64,000 nt of DNA from Chitiniphilus purpureus (GCF_025642115.1 NZ_CP106753.1:372001-436000), one strand, 5' to 3'; positions 26,605-35,833 are shown, counted from the stretch's first letter. Notes: generated by a model from the letters alone, not told the origin. Program-made: numbers and translations.

Positions 26605-28308
26605 TCAGAACACGTGGCGGGCGGCGATGGGCATCTGCCGGCCGCTGCCGAAGGCACGGGCACGCAGCCGCAGGATGGGTGGGGCCTGGCGCCGCTTGTA
26701 TTCGTTGCGGGCGATCAGGCTGCGGATGCGTGCCACCAGCGCTTGGCCGCCCGCATCGGCGGTCAGCCGGGCGTATTCGGCCTCGACCGCCGCGCGTTCG
26801 TCCTGGCCCAGCAACGGGCCTTCGACCAGTACCTTCAGCAGCGCATCGAGCACCGGGTAGGGTGGCAGGCTGTCGGTATCGCGCTGGCCGGGCGCCAGCT
26901 CGGCGGACGGTTCCTTGTCGAGGATGGGCGCGGGGATCAACTCACGGCCGGCCGCCTCGTTCAGGTGGCGACTCAGCGCGTAGACCTCGGTCTTGTACAG
27001 ATCGCCAATCAGCCCGAGTCCGCCGTTGGTATCGCCGTACAGCGTGCAGTAGCCGACCGAGATCTCGCTCTTGTTGCCGGTGGTGAGCAGCAGATGGCCA
27101 TACGCGTTGGAATATTCCATCAACACCGTGCCGCGCACCCGCGCCTGCAGGTTCTCCAGCGGCAGGCCCGCCAGCGGCGCGCCGAAGGCCGCGGCAAAGC
27201 CCGTGGCATAGGCATCGACCATATCGCGGATCGGATGCTCGATCAGCCGCACACCCAGGTTGCGGCACAGCGTGACCGAATCGTCGACGCTGCCGGCGCT
27301 GGAAAAGCGTGAGGGCATGGTGATGGCGGTGACGTTGTCGGCGCCCAGCGCCTCGGCCGCCAGCGCCAGCGTCAATGCGCTGTCGATGCCGCCCGAGCAG
27401 CCGATGACCGCATGCGTGAAGCCGCAGCGCCGGGCATAGTCGCGCAGCCCCAGCACGGTCTGCCGGCGGTAGAACGCCATCGCCGGCAGGCCGGCCGGAT
27501 CGACCGCGGGCAGCGCGGCGCCATCGGCGGCGACGAAGCGTGCGCCGTCGAATGCCAGCGTGCGCACGTCTTCCTCGAAACGCCGCGCCTCGAACACCAC
27601 GCCGTCCTGCGGGGTGACGGCGAACGAGGCGCCGTCGAACACCAGCTGGTCCTGGCCGCCGACCTGGTTCACGTAGAGCAGCGGCAGATCGTGGCGGTGG
27701 CTGGCAGTGGCAAACAGCCGATGCCGCTGTTCGCGCTTGCCGATGTTGGACGGGCTGGCGTTGATCGACACCACCAGGTCCGGCGCGGCCTCGGCCAGCC
27801 GCTGGAATGGATTGACCGCATAGTCGCGGCCGTCATCGTTCCAGCCATCCTCGCAGATCAAAAAGCCGACGCGCCATGCGCCAATGCGCAGCACGCGGTT
27901 GTTGTCCGGCCCCGGCTCGAAGTGGCGGCGCTCGTCGAAGATGTTGTAGGTGGGCAGCAGTTGCTTGGCGTACTGCAAACGCACTTCGCCATCGGCGATC
28001 ACCAGCAGGCTGTTGGACAGCGGCTTGCCCGGCCCCTGGCGCCGCGTGGGTGCGCCGATCACCCAGTTGAGGCCGGGCGTGGTATGGCTGGCGGCGAGCA
28101 GCTCGGCCAGCGCCGCGTCGCTGGCGGCGAGAAAGGCCGGTTCGTCGAGCAGATCGCCCGGGTAGTAGCCGGTGAGCGACAGCTCGGGAAACACCACCAG
28201 TTGCGCGCCATCGCGTTGCGCCGTTTCGGCCGCGGCGCGCATCAATGCGAGGTTGCCGGCGAAGTCACCGACGGTGGGATTGAGCTGGGCGAGGGTGATA
28301 CGAAGCAT
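26605..28308 (-). CDS. nadE: Glutamine-dependent NAD+ synthetase
   Basis: 567-residue two-domain enzyme. The N-terminal nitrilase-type amidase (VVFPELSLTGYYPGDLL, YAKQLLPTYNIFDE, GFLICEDGW giving the Glu-Lys-Cys triad) releases ammonia from glutamine. The C-terminal synthetase has the PP-loop GCSGGIDSALT and NKSEISVGYCTLYGD. It amidates nicotinate adenine dinucleotide, or NaMN in NMN-type routes. ATG 28308 has GAGG five bases upstream; the frame extends further with no ribosome site. It is cotranscribed with nadM. Upstream lie two AT-rich cargo ORFs separating it from pncB. Confidence 0.95.
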   Translation of the reverse strand: MLRITLAQLNPTVGDFAGNLALMRAAAETAQRDGAQLVVFPELSLTGYYPGDLLDEPAFLAASDAALAELLAASHTTPGLNWVIGAPTRRQGPGKPLSNSLLVIADGEVRLQYAKQLLPTYNIFDERRHFEPGPDNNRVLRIGAWRVGFLICEDGWNDDGRDYAVNPFQRLAEAAPDLVVSINASPSNIGKREQRHRLFATASHRHDLPLLYVNQVGGQDQLVFDGASFAVTPQDGVVFEARRFEEDVRTLAFDGARFVAADGAALPAVDPAGLPAMAFYRRQTVLGLRDYARRCGFTHAVIGCSGGIDSALTLALAAEALGADNVTAITMPSRFSSAGSVDDSVTLCRNLGVRLIEHPIRDMVDAYATGFAAAFGAPLAGLPLENLQARVRGTVLMEYSNAYGHLLLTTGNKSEISVGYCTLYGDTNGGLGLIGDLYKTEVYALSRHLNEAAGRELIPAPILDKEPSAELAPGQRDTDSLPPYPVLDALLKVLVEGPLLGQDERAAVEAEYARLTADAGGQALVARIRSLIARNEYKRRQAPPILRLRARAFGSGRQMPIAARHVF

Positions 28309-28366
28309 GGTGGTCCTCAATAAAAGGTTGGAGAGACCGGAAGGCGATATTGGCTTTCGATGGCAG

Positions 28367-28663
28367 TTATTGGTACCAGCGCTCGTATAACAAAATAATG
28401 TCCGGTTTGAGAGCCTCACGGAATTTACATGTTTTCAATCCAATCAAGAGGTGGTTGAGCAAGCCGCTTCCTCTTGGGTATTCATCCCAAACACCCTATG
28501 GGGTCTTCGCTACGAAGTTGCACAGTTCTTCGATTATTTCGAGTTCGCCGAGTCGTGTGGTGAAACTATTTGGTTTGTGGGCGAACTCAATGAATTTACA
28601 TAAATCATCATCCATGACACAGATTTGTTCGGAATGTTGTTGGTCTAGACTGATAACTGGCAT
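28367..28663 (-). pseudogene. Small AT-rich ORF interrupted by an in-frame amber codon
   Basis: Reading from ATG 28663 gives 55 residues (starting MPVISLDQQ), then TAG at 28498-28496, then 42 more codons in the same frame ending at TAA 28367. The whole would be a 97-residue acidic, tryptophan-containing protein (segments such as LGELEIIEELCNFVAKTP before and GVWDEYPRGSGLLNHLLIGL after the stop). It overlaps the preceding 149-residue ORF by 19 bases, as coupled genes do. ATG 28615 is another possible start. The size and pairing recall toxin-immunity or similar cargo, but I recognise no family. It may be a decayed gene or a sequencing error. Confidence 0.5.
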
Positions 28664-29094
28664 TTCTGGAAGCTATGTGTAAAACAAATTTCAAAAAGCC
28701 AAAACCCAGAAACTGGCCCTCTGTACCAATACGGATCAAACGAAGATTTAGTAATATCGCAGCAGCCCTTAATTATGAATTTTGCTTTGTCACAAGTCGG
28801 GTAGAAAATAGTAATCTCAAGTTTTTCAATATGGTGATTGACGTAAGGCCCTTCGCGGGGATCGGCCGTATCATGGTACAAGCCCAAATATGGCCCGGAG
28901 AAACTGTATTTCTCAATTCCCTCACGTTTCTTCGCAATGGGAAACATTAAATAATTGAAGACATACAGGCTTATTCTTTCGTGCCCAAGCAGGGTAATTT
29001 CCAGTGATTGACCATCGATTCTGACCCCCGGAATTGCAGTTGGAGGCCCTGAATTGATTGAGGCAATCCCGGGTTCAAGTGTTTGTGCTTCCAT
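28645..29094 (-). CDS. Hypothetical protein, AT-rich cargo between pncB and nadE
   Basis: 149-residue soluble protein with no recognised family and no signal peptide. It is rich in aromatic residues and cysteines in its second half (YPTCDKAKFIIKGCCDITK, DPYWYRGPVSGFWLFEICF), suggesting a beta-rich fold. Base composition is visibly more AT-rich than the NAD genes on each side, and codon choice differs (many ATT, TTT, AAA). It starts 36 bases after pncB with only a weak ribosome site, so it would ride on the NAD transcript. Likely acquired by transfer; function unknown. Confidence 0.6.
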   Translation of the reverse strand: MEAQTLEPGIASINSGPPTAIPGVRIDGQSLEITLLGHERISLYVFNYLMFPIAKKREGIEKYSFSGPYLGLYHDTADPREGPYVNHHIEKLEITIFYPTCDKAKFIIKGCCDITKSSFDPYWYRGPVSGFWLFEICFTHSFQKCQLSV

Positions 29095-29130
29095 GGGTTT
29101 GTCCAGAATGTAGGGCAGCGGGCTGCCGGC

Positions 29131-30333
29131 CTAACTGGCCGTATGACTGAACACCTGCCGCAAATACGCGAGGAACGTCTGGTCTTCGCACAGCGTCTTG
29201 CCCGGCGCATCGGAGAGCTTGGCCACCGGCTGGCCGTTGCAATGCGTGAGTTTCATCACGATGTTGAGCGCCCGCTGCGGGGTGTCGTTGGTCAGGTCGG
29301 TGCCGATGCCAAAGCTGGTATGGATGCGGCCATGGAAGTGCCGGTACAGCGCCAGCGCCTTCTGCGGATTGAGCCCGTCCGAGAACACCAGCCGCTTGGT
29401 GCGCGGATCGATACGCAGCTTCTGGTAGTGCGCGATCGCTTTCTCGCCCCATGCCACCGGGTCGCCCGAATCATGGCGCAATCCGTCGAAGAGCTTGGCG
29501 AAATACAGGTCGAAATCGGCGAGGAAGGCATCCATGCCGATCACGTCGGTCAATGCCGTGCCCAGGTCGCCGCGATATTCCTGTACCCAGCCCTCCAGCG
29601 CCGACTTCTGGAAATCGCGCAGCCGCGAGCCGAACGCCTGGTAGGCCTGCAGATACTCGTGCGCCATCGTGCCGATCGGTGTGATGCCATAGCGCCTGGC
29701 CAGGTGGACATTCGACGTGCCGCGCAGATAGTGCGGCAGTTCGCGCGTCAGCGCTGCCAGCACCTCGTCGTGCCACTGCGCCGAATGACGCCGGCGCAAC
29801 CCGAAATCGAACAGCACGAACGGGAATTCCGCCTCGTCCCGCAATTCGGCGTCCGCTGCCTTGATCACATCGATCTTGGCCTGCAGGCGTTGGCGCGCTT
29901 CGGCGAGCACAGCCTCGCTGTCACCCAGCCGGCGGTGGTAGAGCGTGTTGACGATATAGAGCACGAAGATCTCGAACCCCATCACGTGCACCAGCGGTCC
30001 GCGCGCCACGATGCGCAGTGTCTCGCCCTCGGTGCTGACCGTGACAAAGCGGCGCTGGAAATGGAACACGCTCAGGAAATCGACGAAATCGCTTTTGATG
30101 AAGCGCAGACCGCGCAGGTAATCGAGCTCGTCCGCAGCAAATTGCAGACTGCACAGGTGGTCCAGCTCGGCCTCGACCTCGGCTTTCAGATCGGCCAGCG
30201 CGAAGGCCGGCGTATTGCGGCAGACGAAGGCGTATTCGGCCATCGCGCCGGGCTGGTGGTGCAGCAGGGCCTGCCACATGGTGAACTTGTAAAGATCGTT
30301 TTCCAGCAGGCTGCGTACGATGGGCGCGTTCAT
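29131..30333 (-). CDS. pncB: Nicotinate phosphoribosyltransferase
   Basis: 400-residue enzyme joining nicotinate to PRPP to form NaMN. Landmarks are [18 protein letters not shown] near the N-terminus, [17 protein letters not shown], the phosphohistidine segment [42 protein letters not shown] and [14 protein letters not shown] 30333 was chosen ([10 protein letters not shown]); the frame is open upstream. It lies 31 bases after the nicotinamidase-like gene in the same operon. Confidence 0.96.
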   Translation of the reverse strand: MNAPIVRSLLENDLYKFTMWQALLHHQPGAMAEYAFVCRNTPAFALADLKAEVEAELDHLCSLQFAADELDYLRGLRFIKSDFVDFLSVFHFQRRFVTVSTEGETLRIVARGPLVHVMGFEIFVLYIVNTLYHRRLGDSEAVLAEARQRLQAKIDVIKAADAELRDEAEFPFVLFDFGLRRRHSAQWHDEVLAALTRELPHYLRGTSNVHLARRYGITPIGTMAHEYLQAYQAFGSRLRDFQKSALEGWVQEYRGDLGTALTDVIGMDAFLADFDLYFAKLFDGLRHDSGDPVAWGEKAIAHYQKLRIDPRTKRLVFSDGLNPQKALALYRHFHGRIHTSFGIGTDLTNDTPQRALNIVMKLTHCNGQPVAKLSDAPGKTLCEDQTFLAYLRQVFSHTAS

Positions 30334-30364
30334 CTCGGTTTCCGGTTGTCTCATCAAGGCCGTA

Positions 30365-31219
30365 TCAGGCCGGCGATGCCGCCGCCAAGTCAAGGCTGGT
30401 GGCGAGCCTGGCGCCGCGGGTCTGCATGTCGGTGAGGAAGTCGCGATACTGCGTTTCAAAGCCCGCCACGGCGCTCATGCAATCGGTCAGCAGGGTCAAC
30501 CGTGTCGCGCCGTCCGGCAGGCGTGCCACCAGGTGCTCGACGGTGGCCCTGACGCAGTGGCTGCCGGCCTCGCCAGCGACAACGATGCGATCGGCCACAT
30601 CGAGTGCAGCCACCAGCGGGGCATTGGCCTGGGTGCTGGCATCCTCGTCCAGCGGCACCTCGGCTTCGATGGCGCTGTAGTGTTCGGTCCACGGGTTGGT
30701 GCCCTTGACCACCTTGGCCACGATGCCAAGCGTGCGCTCTTCCCAACGGTTGTAGGCAGAACGTAGGCTATCGTGCACTGCATGGCCCCAGCTGCCGATC
30801 TCGCAATGCACCGGCCAGACCATGTGCACGTAACGGCCCTTGGCTTCCAGTGCGCCAAGATAGTCCAATACACGGGCAGTGGCGGCCGGGTCGCGCGGCA
30901 TGTAACGGCCGTTCGCCACATCCACGGCGCGGATCTGGGTGAACGGGGCAATCGGCGTGCCATCACCGTCTTGCCAGAACGTGGGATGCGCGATATCGAG
31001 CCGCTGATGCGAATCGAGCGTGATGGTGATGGCATTGAACCGATCGCCAATGGCATCAATCAATGTGGCGAGGCGCAGCATATCGGCATGGGCGCCCGCA
31101 ACAGGCAATGCCGGTGCACGGTGTGTGCCTTGCAGCAGCGGATCGGGCGGGCGGAATCCGGGGGGCAGATCGCAGAAGTCGTTCTGCGGATCAATGATCA
31201 ACAGATGCTGCTTGAACAT
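30365..31219 (-). CDS. Nicotinamidase-like cysteine hydrolase (isochorismatase superfamily)
   Basis: 284-residue member of the nicotinamidase/isochorismatase fold. The catalytic triad can be placed at D10 (LIIDPQNDF), K172 (VVKGTNPW) and C222 ([12 protein letters not shown]). Metal-site residues are in [12 protein letters not shown]. It is longer than E. coli PncA (213 residues), matching the PncA-like proteins found beside nrtR. Its place as first gene before pncB makes nicotinamide deamidation to nicotinate the likely reaction. ATG 31219 has GGAG upstream. It diverges from nrtR. Confidence 0.88.
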   Translation of the reverse strand: MFKQHLLIIDPQNDFCDLPPGFRPPDPLLQGTHRAPALPVAGAHADMLRLATLIDAIGDRFNAITITLDSHQRLDIAHPTFWQDGDGTPIAPFTQIRAVDVANGRYMPRDPAATARVLDYLGALEAKGRYVHMVWPVHCEIGSWGHAVHDSLRSAYNRWEERTLGIVAKVVKGTNPWTEHYSAIEAEVPLDEDASTQANAPLVAALDVADRIVVAGEAGSHCVRATVEHLVARLPDGATRLTLLTDCMSAVAGFETQYRDFLTDMQTRGARLATSLDLAAASPA

Positions 31220-31252
31220 GACGGCGTCTCCGGCTGCGTATGAATGCCAATG

Positions 31253-31281
31253 TAGTGTACTTAGTTTATTATTGCAACTAA
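31253..31281. promoter_or_regulatory. Candidate NrtR operator near the nicotinamidase-like gene
   Basis: In the 199-base divergent gap, TAGTGTACTT (31253-31262) has an AGT-N2-ACT symmetric core. TTAGTT (31261-31266) and AACTAA (31276-31281) form an inverted repeat overlapping it. NrtR proteins are known to bind AGT-rich palindromes in such gaps; binding here is inferred. Confidence 0.5.
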
Positions 31282-31367
31282 TAGTCGTTGGTCGCCGACA
31301 ATGGGATACATGGATCGCCAGAAAGTACGGTTAGAATGTCTGGGTGGCTTAAATCAAGTTGGGAAAT

Positions 31368-31390
31368 GTTAGTCTATAAAATATCCTAAC
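31368..31390. promoter_or_regulatory. Second TTAG-type inverted repeat at the nrtR promoter
   Basis: GTTAG (31368-31372) and CTAAC (31386-31390) flank a TATAAA -10-like element at 31375-31380, 29 bases before nrtR. This suggests autorepression; it was found by eye. Confidence 0.45.
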
Positions 31391-31418
31391 TGGAAAGATT
31401 GCATCAAGGAGAGGAGGC

Positions 31419-32090
31419 ATGGGGGACGTGATCTGTACCGTGGACGTGGTGTTGCTGACGCTGCGGACCGCCGCGCTGCATGTGCTGTTGCACCGGCGTG
31501 AACGTGAGCCGTTCCAGAACGTGCTTGCCTTGCCAGGCGGCTATGTGCACCCCCATACCGACCGCGATACCCGCGATGCCGCACTCAGGGTGCTGCAGGA
31601 CAAGCTCGGTATCCAGAGCCCATATCTGGAACAGCTGGCAACCTTCAGCGGGCCGGCGCGCGATCCACGTGGTTGGTCGGTCAGCGTGGCCTACTACGCG
31701 CTGGTGCCGGAAAACCTGATCGGCAACGGCAAAGACTGCAGCGGTACCACGGCACTGTGTCCAGTGGACGACCTGCGCGGCCTGCCCTTCGACCATGCAC
31801 AGATCGTCGAGACTGCAGTACACCGGGTACGCAACAAGAGCAGCTATTCATCACTGCCGATGCATCTATGCCAGGCGCCTTTCACGTTGCCGCAACTGCA
31901 GACGGTCTACGAGGCGGTGCTGGGCGAGCCGCTCAACAAGGTGAGCTTTCGTCGCAAGATGGACGAGTTGGCGGTGCTCGAAGCCATCCCTGGCGCGTTC
32001 TCCAGCGGCAACGCACACCGCCCGGCACAGCTTTATCAGCTCAAGCCGGCCTGGCGTCACGCATTGTCGGTGACCGAACGCGGCATCTGA
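31419..32090 (+). CDS. nrtR: NrtR, Nudix-related transcriptional regulator of NAD metabolism
   Basis: 223-residue regulator: an N-terminal Nudix-fold domain (about 1-140) that senses ADP-ribose or related NAD products, then a winged-helix domain. The Nudix box is degenerate (TRDAALRVLQDKLGI lacks the catalytic REx2EE), as expected for a regulator that has lost hydrolysis. The C-terminal segment APFTLPQLQTVYEAVLGEPL with FRRKM matches the NrtR DNA-binding part. A very strong ribosome site (AAGGAGAGGAGG) precedes ATG 31419. It faces the NAD salvage genes and probably represses them. Confidence 0.93.
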   Translation: MGDVICTVDVVLLTLRTAALHVLLHRREREPFQNVLALPGGYVHPHTDRDTRDAALRVLQDKLGIQSPYLEQLATFSGPARDPRGWSVSVAYYALVPENLIGNGKDCSGTTALCPVDDLRGLPFDHAQIVETAVHRVRNKSSYSSLPMHLCQAPFTLPQLQTVYEAVLGEPLNKVSFRRKMDELAVLEAIPGAFSSGNAHRPAQLYQLKPAWRHALSVTERGI

Positions 32091-32114
32091 TCGGGCCAAT
32101 TCGGGCGTGCAACG

Positions 32115-32141
32115 AAACAGGGCGCGCTGCGCCCTGTTTGT
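32115..32141. terminator. Bidirectional intrinsic terminator after nrtR
   Basis: An 11-bp perfect stem AAACAGGGCGC/GCGCCCTGTTT with loop GCT, rich in T on one side and A on the other. It lies between convergent genes. Confidence 0.82.
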
Positions 32142-32158
32142 TGCTGCAGTCGGAACCC

Positions 32159-33604
32159 TCAGTGGTGGATTTCGGTCGCTTTCAATTCGGGGGTCGGCTG
32201 CCACTCGATCTTGTAGCGGCCAGTGACCTCATCTTCGGTGACGACGGCCTTGCCGAGGATCAGATTGATAAAGCCGGTAGAAAAGCCGGGATATCCCTCA
32301 CGGTTGGGGATGGTCGAGTGCGAATCGTCCAGCGACCGCTGTTGCGTCGTGGTATCGAAATGGTAGTCGTAATGCCAGCCTTGTTTCTCCAACGAGAAGC
32401 CAGTTGGCAGGCCGAGAGGGACTTCGGGTTGACCAATGGGCGAGGCATATCCAAAGTCCCCTTTGATCTCATAATCCCCTTGCTCCAGCTTGGCCCCATT
32501 TCCAAGGGGATAGGGTGCGCAGGAAATGCCGTAGATGAATCGGGCGTTTACTCCTTCGGAAATCGTCTTTGCCACACTGATGACGGTTTCCAATGGGGCG
32601 CTGGGCGGTCTACGCCCCGTATCGTATCGAACCGTGCCACGCGCATTCGTCACATGATATAGGCCAATTAAAGATTTCAGGGCGCCTCCCCAACCATGGG
32701 CACGCCACAATGCATGGTATTCCTCGCCTACCGGCGTGTTGTAATAAGAAAATACCAACGGCGCCCGGCTCAACACAGGATCATCTGCATAGAATGGGTT
32801 GGTCGACGTATTCATCTTCTCGATGGCCGTCAACAGCCCTGCCACGATGGCTTCCCGCCCGTTCAATTCCGGGTTCAGATAGGTTTCCTTGAAACCGTGG
32901 CCCAAAGTGTCCCCGGCGGGCACGACAATGTTGCTGGGCAATACATTGCGCAGCAGATCCAGGCCGCCGATCACGAGATCCTTGCTCGAGGTGAGATAAC
33001 TGCCGTTGCCCAGCACCCGGTCCGCCGGCGACGCCACGCCAAAGATACGCACCTGGCCCGAATCGGGTACGCCGTTCTGCGTCAACAGCGTATACACTCG
33101 ATTGGCGAACAGGTTGCCCTGCGAATGGGGTACCAGCAGCACCTTGTCGTCATTGCTGGTCGCCTGCCGGATATCGCGCAGGATTTCGCTTTCCTCGTCC
33201 AGCGTCAATTGCGCCAGCATGGCCCGCTCGTATTGGGCGCGGTAATAGCGCTGCGCCGCCTCGGCCAGGCGGGGCTCCAGCCCGGCCGGTGCTTCGCCGT
33301 ACAACAGCGCCTGGGCGATCTTTTCCGGGGCTTCGTCGGGGTTTTGCTGGTTGAGCTGGTAGAAGGTCTGGGCGATATCGGCAAAGAAGCCGTGGGTCTG
33401 GTTGTAGGCGAGAGTGGTTTTGACAGGGTGGCCTAGTTCTTCTTGCAAAGCTTCATTAAGCATTTTTCTGCTTTCCCTTGCATCGTCGGCCAGGGTGTTG
33501 ATTCCATTGATATGAATGATGACTGGAATCTGGTCGCACTGATTCAGCTCGGCGAATGCCAAATTTGCGTAGAAAAGGCTGAGAAAAATGATCTTTGTTT
33601 TCAT
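32159..33604 (-). CDS. Secreted lipase/esterase-like protein of unknown function
   Basis: 481-residue exported protein with a signal peptide (FLSLFYANLAFA, cleavage near A18-E19). The segment KVLLVPHSQGNLFANRVY holds a G/P-x-S-x-G-like nucleophile elbow (H160-S161-Q162-G163), and VIIHINGINTLADDA near residue 30 resembles the oxyanion-hole strand of alpha/beta hydrolases. A lipase-like fold is therefore likely, though the substrate and remaining triad are not clear. It starts 9 bases after the chitin-binding gene, with AAGGG upstream, so the pair is an operon. The 5' end is more AT-rich than the rest. Confidence 0.65.
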   Translation of the reverse strand: MKTKIIFLSLFYANLAFAELNQCDQIPVIIHINGINTLADDARESRKMLNEALQEELGHPVKTTLAYNQTHGFFADIAQTFYQLNQQNPDEAPEKIAQALLYGEAPAGLEPRLAEAAQRYYRAQYERAMLAQLTLDEESEILRDIRQATSNDDKVLLVPHSQGNLFANRVYTLLTQNGVPDSGQVRIFGVASPADRVLGNGSYLTSSKDLVIGGLDLLRNVLPSNIVVPAGDTLGHGFKETYLNPELNGREAIVAGLLTAIEKMNTSTNPFYADDPVLSRAPLVFSYYNTPVGEEYHALWRAHGWGGALKSLIGLYHVTNARGTVRYDTGRRPPSAPLETVISVAKTISEGVNARFIYGISCAPYPLGNGAKLEQGDYEIKGDFGYASPIGQPEVPLGLPTGFSLEKQGWHYDYHFDTTTQQRSLDDSHSTIPNREGYPGFSTGFINLILGKAVVTEDEVTGRYKIEWQPTPELKATEIHH

Positions 33605-33613
33605 GCTTTACCC

Positions 33614-34468
33614 TTAGTCGCATTGAATGCGAAGCGGGGGTTGAAGCATCATCCAACTAAGCAATTCGCTGCTTCTTACTACGGTTTTCATGCGATCTGG
33701 TGTGTTGGCATGCAGCGCGGCCAATTTCTTTGAATATTCCATTCTCCATTTATAATTGTCTTTTGATTTAATAAATGTATTGTGAAAACATTCAAATGGG
33801 ATTTCTTTTTGGTTACTTAATGTCCTTGCCTTTTCCCGGTCATTCCCACTTGCAGCCAAAATCTCCAGCTGCGTAATCCTCGCCATTTCCATCGCGTATC
33901 TGAACCGCGCCGGATGCTGCCCCACCTCCTTGGCCAGGAATCGCTGCACGTCGTCACGCACCCCATCGTTGTCGCTGTCGATGCCGGCCAGGGTCCTGCG
34001 TCCTTCGGCGCCGGGGTCGGGTGGAACCTTGATGCCGTTGATGGTCTCGCCATTGCCCGGCGGCACCGGGGTCACGGCATCGCATTGCGTGATCGGCTGC
34101 CACAGCGCCGGCACCTTGGGCGGGAACCAGCCTGTGCCCTGGTAGGCGGTATGCGCCTGCTGCGCCCGGTAGTAGCCACCCTCGTACCGCACCTTGTCGC
34201 CGACCTGATAGGCCGCACCTTCCTGCCACGGCGCGCAGCGCTGCACCGGATCGCGTTGCAGCTGCCACAGCGCCGGGGTGTTGACGGGGTTCCAGTTAGT
34301 GCCCTTGTGGGCAGTATGCGATTGCAGCGCCTTGTAGGTCTGGCCCTGGTATTGCACGGCCACGCCGACCAGATAGCCATCGCCCTCGCGCCATTCCGGG
34401 ATGGGTGCGGCGGCCCAGGTGGGGCTCAGCCAGGCGGCTGCAAGCAGGGCAAGCAGAGGTCTGTACAT
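33614..34468 (-). CDS. Secreted protein with two tandem CBM5/12 chitin-binding modules
   Basis: 284-residue exported protein. The signal peptide (LLALLAAAWLSPTWAA) is followed by two carbohydrate-binding modules of the chitin-binding type: residues 25-69 (PEWREGDGYLVGVAVQYQG, YKALQSHTAHKGTNWNP) and 80-125 (PWQEGAAYQVGDKVRYEGG, YRAQQAHTAYQGTGW). A calcium-loop-like motif DSDNDGVRDD is at 164-173, and an unrecognised C-terminal domain follows. It has no glycosidase domain. It probably targets the product, or its partner hydrolase, to chitin. The ribosome site is AGGAAC. The C-terminal third is notably AT-rich compared with the CBM part, suggesting a composite gene. Confidence 0.82.
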   Translation of the reverse strand: MYRPLLALLAAAWLSPTWAAAPIPEWREGDGYLVGVAVQYQGQTYKALQSHTAHKGTNWNPVNTPALWQLQRDPVQRCAPWQEGAAYQVGDKVRYEGGYYRAQQAHTAYQGTGWFPPKVPALWQPITQCDAVTPVPPGNGETINGIKVPPDPGAEGRRTLAGIDSDNDGVRDDVQRFLAKEVGQHPARFRYAMEMARITQLEILAASGNDREKARTLSNQKEIPFECFHNTFIKSKDNYKWRMEYSKKLAALHANTPDRMKTVVRSSELLSWMMLQPPLRIQCD

Positions 34469-34954
34469 GGCGGATGTTCCTGTAAGTAATTGCTGTGGCA
34501 GTGCCTTGAGTGAACTGTTGAAGGCACGACGCGGTGTGTTGCCGGATCACGGGCATTGTCCGGCAGCGATGGCGCTATCGCTGGATCAGTGCAGTGATCA
34601 GCTGCAACTATATCCGCGTTTCTGAATTATGACAAAAGCAAAAATGAATAAATTCTAATATTTTGCTTACTTGTTTTGTGAAATATCGATAGTGCGTGGA
34701 AGAGCACACGCGCCCGCCGCCAATTGGATTCCTACACAGATGTTGTGTCGAGGGTTGAGTGCAGCCCGGTGAGGTGCCCAATGAGGGAGGCCAATGCATT
34801 TGGTACTGGTGTTGCAGCTTGTCATCGAAGAGGCGTTGTCAGCGAAGGCTGCGATCAATCCTGCCTCCGCCAAAGCATCGATTGGCGACAACAAACGGGA
34901 GGCGGGCAGCAGGTAGGCATGGCATCCTGGGGGGGATTGTTGACGGATCGGATG
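34469..34954. other. Intergenic gap, divergent promoters expected
   Basis: 486 bases with no convincing gene. An AT-rich stretch (about 34606-34690) probably holds the promoters of the chitin-binding operon; no operator or RNA structure was recognised. Confidence 0.5.
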
Positions 34955-35833
34955 ATGAATACTGCTTCTGCCTTGCGCCTGATCCTGCTTGCCGCCATCT
35001 GGGGTGCTTCGTTCCTGTTCATGCGCCTGTCGGTGCCTGTGCTGGGGCCGGTGATCCCGGCGGCGGGACGCGTCATGGTCGGTGCCGCCTTCCTGGGGAC
35101 GGCGGCATTGCTGTGGGTCCGTACCCCGCTGCAGCGAACGCATTGGCGCCATTACGCCATTCTGGGTCTGTTCAACACGGCCTTGCCGTTCCTGTGCTAT
35201 GGCTTGGCGGCACGCACGCTGACTGCATCGCTGATGTCCATCCTCAATGCCACCACGCCGATCTGGGGTGCACTGGTGGCCGCGGTATGGCTGGGTGTGA
35301 GACCGACGTTGAAAGCGGCTTGCGGCCTGTTGTTGGGTGTGGTCGGCGTGGCGGTGCTGGTGGGGCTGGACAGCGCCAGCAGCGCGCCTGGTGCGGGCTG
35401 GGCGATCGCATCGGTGCTGGTGGCCACCTTCTGTTATGCGCTTGCCAGCAGCTACGGCAAGCGTCATGCCGCTCAGATGCCGCCCTTTGCCGCCGCCCAC
35501 GGCAGCATGTGGGCCGCCAGTGCGCTGATGGCGCCGTTGCTGCTGTGGCAGCCGGCTGCACCGGTGGCGAGTGGCATTGCGGTCGGCGCGGTGCTGGCGC
35601 TGGGTGTGGTTTGCACCGGCGCAGCGTATCTGCTGTATTTCCGGCTGGTGCAGGATATCGGCCCTGCGCCGACACTGACCGTCACCTTCCTGATCCCGGT
35701 ATTCGGCGTGCTGTGGGGCGTGTTGCTGCTCGGCGAAACCATCGGCCACCACACATTGGTGGGCGCGGCACTGGTGTTGGTGGGTACCGCGCTGGCGACG
35801 GGCTTCGATCCACGCAAACTGGGGCGAAAGTAG
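34955..35833 (+). CDS. EamA/DMT-family transporter
   Basis: 292-residue membrane protein with ten predicted helices in two EamA repeats, beginning LRLILLAAIWGASFLFMRLS, with LPFLCYGLAARTLTASLMSIL in the first half and VTFLIPVFGVLWGVLLLGE in the second. It is an exporter of unknown small molecules. ATG 34955 has GGA seven bases upstream; ATG 34952 is adjacent. It stands alone. It is distinct in sequence from the DMT protein at 13155. Confidence 0.87.
   Translation: MNTASALRLILLAAIWGASFLFMRLSVPVLGPVIPAAGRVMVGAAFLGTAALLWVRTPLQRTHWRHYAILGLFNTALPFLCYGLAARTLTASLMSILNATTPIWGALVAAVWLGVRPTLKAACGLLLGVVGVAVLVGLDSASSAPGAGWAIASVLVATFCYALASSYGKRHAAQMPPFAAAHGSMWAASALMAPLLLWQPAAPVASGIAVGAVLALGVVCTGAAYLLYFRLVQDIGPAPTLTVTFLIPVFGVLWGVLLLGETIGHHTLVGAALVLVGTALATGFDPRKLGRK

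Noticed and set aside
28350..28682. 110-codon plus-strand ORF in the AT-rich cargo
   Set aside because: It has no ribosome site, and the minus strand shows a more protein-like frame overlapping the upstream ORF in the usual operon manner.
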